From: an uncultured Aquincola sp.
Lineage (GTDB): Bacteria > Pseudomonadota > Gammaproteobacteria > Burkholderiales > Burkholderiaceae
NCBI GenBank assembly: GCA_937883885.1
Contig: CAKZXL010000412.1
Location: 1 to 21,875, forward strand
Length of the DNA: 21,875 nucleotides
Direction: 5' to 3'
Below are positions 8,026 to 15,197 of the stretch, one piece after another. Every line of letters begins with the position of its first letter. The stretch's first letter is position 1. The notes under the pieces were generated by a model. It was given only the letters and a program-made list of their open reading frames with translations, was not told the DNA's origin and searched no databases. Position numbers and translations under genes: made by a program.

Positions 8026-8391
8026 ATGGATGGCATGAACATGGACCTCTTCGCCGACGCCACGGATGCCGTCGAGTCGGCGCCGAACGCGGCGCCCGAG
8101 GTGGACTTCGAGCCAGTGCTCGAGGCTGCGTTCGCCGACGCCGGTCGCAAGGCTGCCATGAAGGCACTGGGCCCCGAGCAAAAGGTTGCGCTCCTCGCCG
8201 CAGTGGCTGTGGTTGCAGGCGCCAAGCGTGCCGCGTATCAGCGCGCCGCCGCCGGTGAACTCCTGCCCGGCTTCGACTGGCTCGCCCGACAGCCCGCACT
8301 GGCCAGGGCAACTGCGCTCCTCAGCAACAACTTCGTCAACCTGGGAGTGATCCCGATGGCCCCTGAGCGTGCGACGTCCAGAGGAAGTTGA
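8026..8391 (+). CDS. Small acidic unknown protein, coupled to the ligase
   Basis: A 121-residue protein with an acidic N-terminus (MDLFADATDAVESAPNAAPE), a central Ala-rich helical part (KVALLAAVAVVAGAKRAAY) and a helical C-terminus. The ATG at 8026 has an excellent Shine-Dalgarno, AAGGAGG, six bases upstream, overlapping the ligase stop, so it is co-translated with the ligase. The Ala-rich stretch is too interrupted by charges to be a clear membrane helix. No family is recognised; a partner or regulator of the ligase is a guess from position. Confidence 0.7.
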   Translation: MDGMNMDLFADATDAVESAPNAAPEVDFEPVLEAAFADAGRKAAMKALGPEQKVALLAAVAVVAGAKRAAYQRAAAGELLPGFDWLARQPALARATALLSNNFVNLGVIPMAPERATSRGS

Positions 8392-8576
8392 CTCCCGGCG
8401 CGACTGGTCGGCCAGAGGGATGATGGACCCCGAGGTCGATCACTGGTCGTCGGCCTCAATGTCATCGGGCGCGGTCGCTGGCGCGGATCGTGCGCGGGCG
8501 GCGTCATGCGGGAGGGACGGCGGACTACGTCGGGCGTTTCGTTTTCTACTTGTCGGCCAGGCTGCATGCGTCGTGC

Positions 8577-8605
8577 TTGCTGGTGCGCTGTAGATGTGAT
8601 ATCTC
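8577..8605 (+). promoter_or_regulatory. Extended -10 sigma70 promoter for the AAA+ gene
   Basis: -35 TTGCTG (8577-8582), a 17-base spacer and -10 TATCTC (8600-8605) preceded by the extended-minus-ten TGn (8597-8599). It lies 25 bases before the ATG. The TGATATCT core is the same as in the nuclease promoter at 16342-16350. The rest of the 238-base gap after the previous gene shows nothing else I can support. Confidence 0.6.
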
Positions 8606-8629
8606 AAGTGTAGACACCGAAAGCGAAAC

Positions 8630-10252
8630 ATGAGCCTCACCGTATCCCAAGAACTCCTCGAAGCCACCAAGACCCATTCCCTCGAAAAGCATCGCGAGCA
8701 CGGCGCGCGCTTTGGCCGCAGGGACGAGGAGATCGAGCTATCGGTGTCGTTGCTAACGAACGATGACCTCATCGAGCTCGTGCGTGCGGCCGACGAGGTC
8801 AAGGACGGGAAGACGCGCCGTGCCATCGAAGCCATGTTGGCGGCTCGCGGCGGAAAGCACGACCAGAAGGTTCCGAACTTCAAGGCTTTCCAGGGCATGC
8901 TGACCTCGTTCCTCCAAAACAATGTCATCGACGGATGGCTCTACGTGCGCGGCTCCGACGGCTCGATGTACCCCGAGCTCATCAAGGGCGTTGGGTGCGA
9001 ACGGAGCAACGGGTACCGTTCCAAGGAGCATCCCTGCGTCCGCATCTACACGGTCGCGTACACGCTCAACAACAGCGGTCATGGGCAGCCGAAGCTGGCC
9101 ACCACGAAGTGCTCCCACACCTTTGAGCCCGGCGATGTGGCCAACAAGCGCGTGGCCGACATCCTGGAGGCTTGTGGCATCTACAAGGAGACGCCGGAGC
9201 TGAAGGCAGAGTACGTCACCTCCATGAAGCGCCACGAGACCGTGACGCGTCGTGCTTTCAAGAATCAGTTCAGGGTCAACGGAACCGCGGCCTTCTTCGA
9301 GGACGGTGACTACCGTCGCAAGGGCGAGAAACTCGCGGCGCGACGCGTCATTCACGACTGCGCTCTGGACGAGCAGCAGACCCACCAGAACTTCGAGGAG
9401 ACGTCGATGTTCGAAGAAGGAACTGGCACCATCCCAGAGCACCCGCTGGTCCGCTGCTTCGACATCAAGAGCCACGAGTTCTACTGGGTCCGGGGTGACT
9501 TCATGGCCCCGCACGAGTACGACAAGAGCGTGGGTGAGAAGCTCATCCTGCCGGACACGCACCGCGACCTGCTCGAAGTGCTGACCACTGAACTGGACGT
9601 CTTCACGTCCGACTTCATCGAGGGAAAGGCGGCCGGCAACGTCGTCCTGTGCAAGGGCCTGCCTGGCGTGGGCAAGACGGCCACGGCGGAGTGCTACGCC
9701 GAAATCATGGAAGTGCCGCTCTACAGCATCAACACCGGCACCCTGGGCACGAATGCCTCGGACATCCACACGAACCTGCAGGTCATCTTCCAGCGCGCCA
9801 AGCGCTGGGGCTGCGCGCTCCTGCTGGACGAGGCCGATGTCTTCGTGATGAAGCGCGGCAACGACGTCGAACAGAACGCCATCGTCGCGGAATTCCTGCG
9901 GGTCCTGGAATACTTCGACGGCCTCTTGTGGCTCACGACGAACCGACCTGACGACATCGATGACGCCATCATTTCCCGCACCGTGGCCATCATCGAGTTC
10001 AAGGTGCCGGACAAGCGCCTGGCCGGCCAAATCTGGCGCGTGATGGCGAAGAACTTCGAGACGAATCTCGAGGAGTCACTCATCGAGCAGCTGCTGGAGT
10101 TGTTCCCGGAGATCGCCCCGCGCGACATCAAGATGCTGCTGCGCCTGGTGCTCAAGGTGGCCCGCAAGCGCGAGCAGCCGCTCAGCATCGACTTGTTCCG
10201 ACGGACCGCTATGTTCCGCGCGGTGCGCATGGCGGACATGCAGCCAGGGTGA
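8630..10252 (+). CDS. AAA+ ATPase with large unknown N-terminal domain
   Basis: A 540-residue protein. The C-terminal third is a AAA+ module: Walker A GLPGVGKT (residues 343-350), Walker B CALLLDEADVF with Asp400 and Glu401, sensor 1 LLWLTTNRPDDIDDA, an arginine soon after (ISRTVAIIEF), and a small helical lid. The first 300 residues match no family I recognise; they include two helical stretches, a sequence with Cys, Tyr and Gly (GVGCERSNGYRSKEHPCVRI), and a basic part (KRHETVTRRAFKNQFRVNG) that could bind nucleic acid. AAA+ modules of this form remodel proteins or protein-nucleic acid complexes as hexamers. The ATG at 8630 is the only sensible start; Shine-Dalgarno is weak. It is transcribed from its own promoter and converges on the YkgJ-like gene. 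Confidence 0.85.
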   Translation: MSLTVSQELLEATKTHSLEKHREHGARFGRRDEEIELSVSLLTNDDLIELVRAADEVKDGKTRRAIEAMLAARGGKHDQKVPNFKAFQGMLTSFLQNNVIDGWLYVRGSDGSMYPELIKGVGCERSNGYRSKEHPCVRIYTVAYTLNNSGHGQPKLATTKCSHTFEPGDVANKRVADILEACGIYKETPELKAEYVTSMKRHETVTRRAFKNQFRVNGTAAFFEDGDYRRKGEKLAARRVIHDCALDEQQTHQNFEETSMFEEGTGTIPEHPLVRCFDIKSHEFYWVRGDFMAPHEYDKSVGEKLILPDTHRDLLEVLTTELDVFTSDFIEGKAAGNVVLCKGLPGVGKTATAECYAEIMEVPLYSINTGTLGTNASDIHTNLQVIFQRAKRWGCALLLDEADVFVMKRGNDVEQNAIVAEFLRVLEYFDGLLWLTTNRPDDIDDAIISRTVAIIEFKVPDKRLAGQIWRVMAKNFETNLEESLIEQLLELFPEIAPRDIKMLLRLVLKVARKREQPLSIDLFRRTAMFRAVRMADMQPG

Positions 10253-10295
10253 TGCCGCGTCGACCGGGGAAGTCGCCAGTGAAGTCGAGGGCCCG

Positions 10296-10339
10296 GGAAC
10301 TGCACTTGTCCACTGTTTCTGTGGACAACTCGGAGTTCC
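10296..10339. repeat. Long interrupted inverted repeat with DnaA-box-like arms
   Basis: The left arm is GGAACT (10296-10301), GCAC, TTGTCCAC (10306-10313); the right arm is GTGGACAA (10321-10328), CTCGG, AGTTCC (10334-10339), with a 7-base TGTTTCT loop. So 14 base pairs form in two blocks separated by a 4/5-base internal loop. TGTGGACAA at 10320-10328 is the complement of TTGTCCACA, one base from the DnaA box TTATCCACA; the left arm gives a second, weaker match. It sits in the 279-base gap between two convergent genes. No T-run flanks it, so a simple terminator is not clear; an origin, partition or regulator site, or a two-way terminator, is possible. Nothing else in the gap stands out beyond a weaker hairpin at 10471-10496. 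Confidence 0.65.
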
Positions 10340-10531
10340 ATTGCGAAAACGTCAAGGGCGACAACGGCTTGGCTGGGATGCTCGCGAAAGCAGCATACTT
10401 GTCGACCGGCAGCGGGTGTGTTTCACAGCTGCGGACGGGTGGTCCTGTGACTCGCAAGGGCGAATCCAGGCTCGTGGAGCCTCCAGGTGCCACAAGGGTC
10501 CGGTGCTGACGTTGAAAACGCCCGGCGCTGG

Positions 10532-11233
10532 TCAGCCCTTCGGGAACCAGTCGCGGATGTCGGCGATTCGGGCGTTGAGGCCCATCGCGGCGAGGTAGGC
10601 GGCCTGCTGCTTGCGCATGTTCAGATAGCGCGCCTCGATGGTCTCTCCCGGTACCAGGCGACACAGCAGGGCGTCTGAGTCGAAGTTGACCAGGTAGCGG
10701 CAGCTCATGGGCCGGTGCTCGTAGATGCTGCAGCGGCCTTCAACCAAGAATGTGCACGGTACGCCGTAGAACTCGCTGTGCACCATGTTTCGCACGGCCT
10801 CGGCTTGTTTCATGGCGTCGCCGCCCTGCATGGCATCGAGCGCACGGGTCGCGCGCTGCGCGGGGACGTCGGCCAGCGGGCGTCCGATCGCCTTGCCGAT
10901 GACGATTGCCTCGGGTTCCGCCACCAAGGTGCCGATGTTGCAGCAGTGTGAGCAACCGGCCTGGCAGGGAGACAGGCCAGCGGCCGCGGTTGCGACGAGG
11001 TCGGCCTCCCGGCGGAGCCAAAGCAACTTCTTGGGCACCGTCTCGGAATTCAATGCCTGACGCGTGAGCCTCATGCGGTTCTGCTCTGAGGAGCGAGACT
11101 CGAATGCTCGCGCCCTCGCTTCCAACGCACCCGTTCCCTCTGCCAGCCTGCCTCGCACCGCCTGCATGTGCGCGTCACGGTCCTCAGGCGGAACAACGCA
11201 GGGCAGTGCGGACTGGGGAGTGGACAGCGGCAT
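10532..11233 (-). CDS. YkgJ-family cysteine-cluster protein
   Basis: A 233-residue protein with the YkgJ/UPF0153 cysteine pattern: CQAGCSHCC (Cys90, 94, 97, 98), then PCTFLVEGRCSIYEHRPMSC (Cys160, 168, 178) and Cys191. Members of this family bind zinc or an iron-sulfur cluster; the substrate is generally unknown, and some relatives modify proteins or partner with other oxidoreductases. The N-terminal 85 residues are a charged helical extension not part of the core. The start at ATG 11233 lies 33 bases past the previous stop with only a weak Shine-Dalgarno (TAGG). It is the last gene of the minus operon that begins at 14036. Metal binding is well supported; the role is not known. Confidence 0.85.
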   Translation of the reverse strand: MPLSTPQSALPCVVPPEDRDAHMQAVRGRLAEGTGALEARARAFESRSSEQNRMRLTRQALNSETVPKKLLWLRREADLVATAAAGLSPCQAGCSHCCNIGTLVAEPEAIVIGKAIGRPLADVPAQRATRALDAMQGGDAMKQAEAVRNMVHSEFYGVPCTFLVEGRCSIYEHRPMSCRYLVNFDSDALLCRLVPGETIEARYLNMRKQQAAYLAAMGLNARIADIRDWFPKG

Positions 11234-11266
11234 GGTCGTTCGCCTAAGACGGGCGGCGCAGGTCGG

Positions 11267-12091
11267 TCAGGGCCTTGCGCGCCGCGGCGTTGTGGAGGCG
11301 ACCAGTGTCGCCTCATTCGCCGCCGCATCAGCCGTCGCAAGCTGGCGCACCACCTCCTTCGAGATGCGCTCCCGCTCGGCGTACTGGTCCGCGGTGTAGG
11401 AGTGAAGCTCGGGGCAGCGCTCATTCATGAGCGTGACGAAGGCGCGGAACCGCGGATCTTCGAAGCGACTCGGCGGCTTGCTGCGCTCCTCGGCCAGCCA
11501 GCCCGGGAAGCGCCCCGGCTCCATGGAGGTCGACGTGCCCCAGGTTCCTCCTGGAGCCCAGATGGGCTGCCGAAGGATGTTGGAGGGCGGGCAGCCCGCG
11601 TAGATGTTGTTGCTGACCAGGCGGAACCCTTCAATGTTCGATTCAAACTCGTACAAGCCGTCGATCGGCAGGGCATCGAGGCGCTGAGCCACCGCGCCAG
11701 CGATGAAGGCCCACCTCATGTCCGGCCGATCATGCTTGAGTAGGGTTCCACGAAGGAACACCTCGAAGTAGTCTGGCACCGGTCCTGCGCCGAACTTGAT
11801 CTGAGTCAGCAGGTGGCCGATGTCGCACTCCTTGATGTCCTCGGGCCCCATGTGAGCTCGCACCGGGCGCGCATTGACCGTGTCCAGCCACAGATGGGAG
11901 TTGAGCCGGACGTCATGCATGCGCTCCAGGTCGGCGGACTTCGGGACCTCAACGACGCCAACGAGCAGGATTCCGTCGCGGTAGCGGTCTCGCTGAGCCT
12001 TGGTGTGGCTGTACCCATCCGGCTCAGCAACGGCGCCTCGCACGAAGATGCGGCCGCCAGCGACCTTGTGGAGTTGGTGTCCTAACTGCAA
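11267..12091 (-). CDS. Unknown protein, fourth gene of the middle minus operon
   Basis: A 274-residue protein of no recognised family, soluble, with a mixed alpha/beta body (GILLVGVVEVPKSADLERMH, YFEVFLRGTLL, RWAFIAGAVAQRLDALPI). I place the start at TTG 12089-12091 because GAGGA lies 7 bases upstream, across the preceding gene's stop; a TTG at 12109 has no ribosome site, and no ATG occurs in frame near here. The stop of the preceding gene is only 2 bases away, so translation is coupled. The last residues, TTPRRARP, form a basic proline-terminated tail like those of neighbouring genes. A conserved proline- and tryptophan-containing loop (QPIWAPGGTWGTSTSMEPGR) might be a binding site. Function unknown. 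Confidence 0.65.
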   Translation of the reverse strand: MQLGHQLHKVAGGRIFVRGAVAEPDGYSHTKAQRDRYRDGILLVGVVEVPKSADLERMHDVRLNSHLWLDTVNARPVRAHMGPEDIKECDIGHLLTQIKFGAGPVPDYFEVFLRGTLLKHDRPDMRWAFIAGAVAQRLDALPIDGLYEFESNIEGFRLVSNNIYAGCPPSNILRQPIWAPGGTWGTSTSMEPGRFPGWLAEERSKPPSRFEDPRFRAFVTLMNERCPELHSYTADQYAERERISKEVVRQLATADAAANEATLVASTTPRRARP

Positions 12092-12093
12092 GC

Positions 12094-12699
12094 TTACATC
12101 CTCGGGCAACGGGTGTTCGAAGGCGCGGAGGTCGCTGCAGCGTCGGTCGCACTGTGGGCGCGCGCATCGGGCACAGTGGCCTCCTTCTTGGCTTCGGTCA
12201 TGCTGGCCGTTGCCTCAAATACCATTGCGCGCAGACGAGCGACCAGCTCGATGAGGTCTTCGTGCTGCAGCCCCATCCCGCCGTCGTCCGCGTGGCGGAC
12301 GAGGAGCACAGTCTCGCAGTCTTCGTCGTAGTAGGCGGCCCGGTCGTCGAGCCCCAGCCACCGCGCGCCCGGGGCGTGCTCAGCGACCCACGCCTCCAGT
12401 TCACGCTGTCTGAGGCCGCGGGTGTACTGCAGGCCCGGCCTGAAGAGGTCCGGAGTCGTGCCAACGATGCGAGCTGCGACGTCCGCAGAAAAATGCGAGC
12501 GCAGCTCGGCGAGGGTATGGTCGTGGCGCCACATCGAGGTGATGACGATTCTCACCGCGGGCACCTCTCGAATTGCATCCTCGAACCGCTGGAGATGCAC
12601 CCATTCCGCGTCCGGAGGGCAGCCCTCCGGGTGGAAGATGCCGTCGATGTCCAGTCCCAGAATGACCAGCGGCTCAATCTTGGTGTCGATCTTGTTCAT
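12094..12699 (-). CDS. HAD-like protein of the RNA-repair-associated type
   Basis: A 201-residue HAD-superfamily protein. The first HAD motif is LGLDIDGIFHPEG (Asp17 nucleophile, Asp19 acid/base); motif II is IVITSMWRHDH; the region GTTPDLFRPGLQ followed by RQRELEAWVAEHAPG and the acidic motif WLGLDDRAAYYDEDC completes the set. This order matches the HAD domain seen in Swiss-Army-Knife RNA repair proteins, whose members are proposed phosphatases for RNA ends. A charged tail of about 40 residues follows. The ATG at 12697-12699 overlaps the upstream stop by four bases (ATGA); the longer frame up to 13059 is antisense-like sequence within the previous gene. It is expected to act in the cytoplasm on a phosphorylated substrate. 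The RNA-repair link is from family knowledge. Confidence 0.78.
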   Translation of the reverse strand: MNKIDTKIEPLVILGLDIDGIFHPEGCPPDAEWVHLQRFEDAIREVPAVRIVITSMWRHDHTLAELRSHFSADVAARIVGTTPDLFRPGLQYTRGLRQRELEAWVAEHAPGARWLGLDDRAAYYDEDCETVLLVRHADDGGMGLQHEDLIELVARLRAMVFEATASMTEAKKEATVPDARAHSATDAAATSAPSNTRCPRM

Positions 12700-13574
12700 C
12701 GGAAGTAGTGCATTCGGTGTGAACCGTTCAGGGTATAGCGCACGCCGCGCAAAAGCAGCGCCGCAGGCTGACTCTGCACGCCGCCAGCGCGGTACAGGAT
12801 GGGCTGCTCCTGGCCCGAGTCGGCACTGTGCTGCCAAGCGGCCTGCAACTCGACTGTGGCGTCGCCAAAGACTCGAGAGAGGTCGACCGCCCACATGTGG
12901 CGGCTGTGGCGCTCGCACCGCTGGACAGCGAGCGAGTGGTACTCGCGAATCTCGGGCTCGCTCATGCGAAAGACAGCCGCCAGACGAGCGAGCACGGCCT
13001 CCAGTCGCGAGGCGTCGTCGCCCCTGGCCATCTGCAGCATGTCGACGCAGTCGCGACACATGGGGGTCAAGGCCAGCAGGTACTGGCGACCGAAAGGCTC
13101 ACCGTTCGCGGGCTCAGCGTAGCCCCACCAGGGCCGTGCGTGGTGCGGTGGCGTCTTTGGGGTGAGACGCGGGGCGCCGCACAGGTAGCACTTGTCAGCG
13201 AACTTGCGAGAAGCCGACACCGCGATCGGCTGCATGGAACTCGAGGCGAGCAAGGCGGCCAGGCTGCCGCCCCATGAGTTGGCAGGGGCCAGGTCGTTTA
13301 GGAACGGCGCGACCTGAGGGCGCGCATAGAAGGGGAGAAGCTCGCTCGGGATGCGGGACAGGTCGACGCCGGCGTCAAGTTGGAAGTTGGCGCCATGCTT
13401 GTTGTACTCGATGCCGTACCTCTCGGCGAGCTGCTCCCCCCTGGATTCCGCGGCCAGCAGGTAGATGCGGTTGATGGGCTTGCTGCCGGGGAAGACCGGG
13501 TGCAACACGCCGAGCTCAAGCGACGATCTCGCCGAACGAGCCTTGAACAGTGGGTTGCTGCGAACGACGGACAT
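12696..13574 (-). CDS. Unknown protein with CxxC...CxxC zinc-binding motif
   Basis: A 292-residue protein. In its centre, CYLCGAP (Cys129, Cys132), a His pair at 144-145 followed by ARPWWGY, and MCRDC (Cys173, Cys176) form a four-cysteine zinc finger spaced like HNH or treble-clef folds (CxxC, H..W, then CxxC). A full HNH catalytic set is not evident, so structural zinc binding is the safe claim. The N-terminal 100 residues contain alpha/beta elements (INRIYLLAAESRGEQLAERY) and the C-terminal part an HSRHMW motif and beta-rich end. The ATG at 13574 has a strong AGGAGG 5 bases upstream; a TTG one codon earlier is rejected. It follows the upstream gene by 9 bases and overlaps the HAD gene by 4. 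No known family. Confidence 0.7.
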   Translation of the reverse strand: MSVVRSNPLFKARSARSSLELGVLHPVFPGSKPINRIYLLAAESRGEQLAERYGIEYNKHGANFQLDAGVDLSRIPSELLPFYARPQVAPFLNDLAPANSWGGSLAALLASSSMQPIAVSASRKFADKCYLCGAPRLTPKTPPHHARPWWGYAEPANGEPFGRQYLLALTPMCRDCVDMLQMARGDDASRLEAVLARLAAVFRMSEPEIREYHSLAVQRCERHSRHMWAVDLSRVFGDATVELQAAWQHSADSGQEQPILYRAGGVQSQPAALLLRGVRYTLNGSHRMHYFR

Positions 13575-13583
13575 CAAGCCTCC

Positions 13584-14036
13584 TCAGGGTCGCGCTCGCC
13601 GGCGCGCAGGGATGGCTGCCAGCGGAGCTGTAGTCGCCGCTGCAGCGGAGCGCAGCATGTTCAGGTCCACAAGGTAGAAAGCAGCCGTGTCCGCTTCGTC
13701 TTGGCCTACAGGCCCGCCTCGGAACGAGCGCGCAGCACGCACCAACATCTCCATGAGCGACGACCCCTGCAACAGGGAGCCATCGGGCTTTCGGCCGCTC
13801 AGCTCAGCGAATCCCTTGGGCAGCACGTTGAGCAGGAACTGCGTGTCCTTTGCGAAGGAGCCGTCGGGGCCGATGTCCTGCGGCGCGATTTCGACCACGC
13901 CAGCACCGGCTTCGAGGTGCTTGGCCAGTGCGGCGTCCATGCGCGCAATCGACGCCTGGACGGAGGGGATGCTGAGGGCGCTGTGCACCATCTCGTCGAC
14001 AAGCAGCTGAACTGACGGATGTTTGACTGCGGACAT
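13584..14036 (-). CDS. Unknown protein, first gene of the middle minus operon
   Basis: A 150-residue mostly helical protein (MVHSALSIPSVQASIARMDA and SSLMEMLVRAARSFRGGPVG) with no signal peptide and no recognised motif. The ATG at 14034-14036 has GGAG 5 bases upstream. The promoter at 14132-14160 precedes it, so it leads the operon that continues through the zinc protein, HAD, unknown and YkgJ-like genes. The C-terminus ends AAIPARRRARP, an Ala/Pro spacer then arginines and a final proline, one of several such tails in this window. Function unknown. Confidence 0.7.
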   Translation of the reverse strand: MSAVKHPSVQLLVDEMVHSALSIPSVQASIARMDAALAKHLEAGAGVVEIAPQDIGPDGSFAKDTQFLLNVLPKGFAELSGRKPDGSLLQGSSLMEMLVRAARSFRGGPVGQDEADTAAFYLVDLNMLRSAAAATTAPLAAIPARRRARP

Positions 14037-14131
14037 GTTCGCTCCAAGACAGAAGGGCGCCGCGATGGGCGCAAACGAAAAGAGACTGGAGCGCAGCAGT
14101 GCAAGCGAAAAAGCGACAGGCTACAGCGCCA

Positions 14132-14160
14132 AGAATATCATGTACGCGGCATCGAAACAA
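14132..14160 (-). promoter_or_regulatory. Extended -10 promoter of the middle minus operon
   Basis: On the minus strand: -35 TTGTTT (14155-14160), a 17-base spacer and -10 TATTCT (14132-14137) with the extended TGA just before it (14138-14140). Transcription would begin about 14125, leaving a 90-base leader before the ATG at 14036. Confidence 0.6.
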
Positions 14161-14173
14161 TCGCTTGGACAAC

Positions 14174-14797
14174 TCAAGGTCGTCGCCGTGAGAGCCTCTG
14201 GCGCACCGGTGGCGACTCCCTGGGCGCCGACACAGCGTCGAGAGCAGACAGCTCAGCCAGGGTGGCCAACTGCAAGGCGTCGAGCCGGCTGCTTGCGTGC
14301 CCCTTCCAGTCAACGTCACTTGGAACCTGACGCAGGGCCTGCAGGCACTCGTTGAGAAGCGGGACGGCGCCAACCAGTCCCTTCGAAGCGTCCGCAGTGG
14401 CCTTGCCGGAGGCGCCGTAGTTCTGGATGACTTGCAACATCCGCGCACAAAGGTCATCGACGGACGATGCCGAGCGCACGTGATGGCCTAACGAAGCCAG
14501 GACCAGGTCGACATGGAATTCCACCGCGCGCATGTTCGCGCCCTCCACGAGGCGAGCAACTGGCGTCGAGCCGGGCGCGTCGTCCCACTCCGCGCCGGCG
14601 CTGGCGGGCTTGTAGAGTGCCGCGCGGCGCGCGCCGGTGTTATCGCGAATCCAGACCTTCCAGAACTTCTTGGCTGCCGCAGCGATGTAGGCCGAGAGCT
14701 CGGACTCCGAGTCCGCCTGGACTTCAAGCATGTCCCAGCCGGCCTCCCGGGTGAAAGGATGCCCGAAGTCGCGACTCAAGTGGTGCCGGTAGCCCAT
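14174..14797 (-). CDS. Unknown protein with Arg-Pro tail
   Basis: A 207-residue soluble protein, largely helical in its C-terminal half (AVPLLNECLQALRQVPSDV, LDALQLATLAELSALDAVSA). The first part has a mixed alpha/beta section with AAAKKFWKVWIRDNTGARRA. No family recognised. The ATG at 14795-14797 follows the previous stop by 12 bases with a weak ribosome site (GGCGAG), so coupling is likely. The C-terminus ends RQRLSRRRP, another arginine-arginine-proline tail. It is followed by the promoter of the next operon. Function unknown. Confidence 0.65.
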   Translation of the reverse strand: MGYRHHLSRDFGHPFTREAGWDMLEVQADSESELSAYIAAAAKKFWKVWIRDNTGARRAALYKPASAGAEWDDAPGSTPVARLVEGANMRAVEFHVDLVLASLGHHVRSASSVDDLCARMLQVIQNYGASGKATADASKGLVGAVPLLNECLQALRQVPSDVDWKGHASSRLDALQLATLAELSALDAVSAPRESPPVRQRLSRRRP

Positions 14798-14809
14798 GAT
14801 CTCGCCAGC

Positions 14810-15136
14810 TCAAGCGGCCACGGCAGCGTCGCTCCTGGCGACAAGCTCCGTCACGAATCCACGTAGGCGCTCGACGTCGTCCGTGCTGTAGACGCGCCCG
14901 GCGTGCAGCACGAAGGTGTGGTCGTAACTCGAGAAGAAGTGGCCCTTGGGCGCGACGTCGGCACGCTTGCACACCCACTGGATACGCGGGTCGCGGGTGC
15001 CGATGCGGACGCTGACACCGCCCTTGAGCGTCGAATCACTGGTGCAAATGAAGGCGTCGAATCCTGCGGAACGCAAGGCGCGAACGGACTCATCTTCGGC
15101 GGCCGCAAACTGGCCAGGGAACGCGTGGACGCTCAC
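14810..15136 (-). CDS. Small unknown protein
   Basis: A 108-residue protein with alternating strands and helices (AGFDAFICTSDSTLKGGVSV, FFSSYDHTFVLHAGRVYSTD) and a C-terminal helix ending AVAA. It starts with GTG at 15134-15136, supported by AGGAG 7 bases upstream. No signal peptide or known motif is seen. It is separated from the KfrB-like gene upstream by a terminator-like hairpin, yet by only about 60 bases, so partial read-through may supply its transcription. Its stop is 12 bases before the next ATG. Confidence 0.65.
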   Translation of the reverse strand: MSVHAFPGQFAAAEDESVRALRSAGFDAFICTSDSTLKGGVSVRIGTRDPRIQWVCKRADVAPKGHFFSSYDHTFVLHAGRVYSTDDVERLRGFVTELVARSDAAVAA

Positions 15137-15157
15137 TGGATGGCTCCTAAAGCAAAT

Positions 15158-15176
15158 GGGCCGCGTTCAGCCGCCC
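15158..15176 (-). terminator. Terminator-like hairpin after the KfrB-like gene
   Basis: On the minus strand GGGCGGC, loop TGAAC and GCGGCCC form a 7-base stem with one internal G-G mismatch, followed by ATTTGCTTT. It shares the stretch AATGGGCCGC with the terminator at 3077-3099. Position 21 bases past the KfrB-like stop fits termination; the mismatch makes it weaker than the other. Confidence 0.5.
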
Positions 15177-15197
15177 GATGAGAACAGGATGACCGGC

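Noticed and set aside
7010..8311. 433-codon minus-strand frame opposite the ligase
   Set aside because: Antisense to a gene with full ligase motifs; composition is that of a reverse-strand shadow.
8753..10030. 425-codon minus-strand frame opposite the AAA+ ATPase
   Set aside because: Antisense to intact Walker A and B motifs and has no recognisable domain.
12700..13059. N-terminal extension of the HAD gene
   Set aside because: It would run within the zinc-finger gene with Arg-rich content; the ATGA junction at 12696-12699 gives a natural start.
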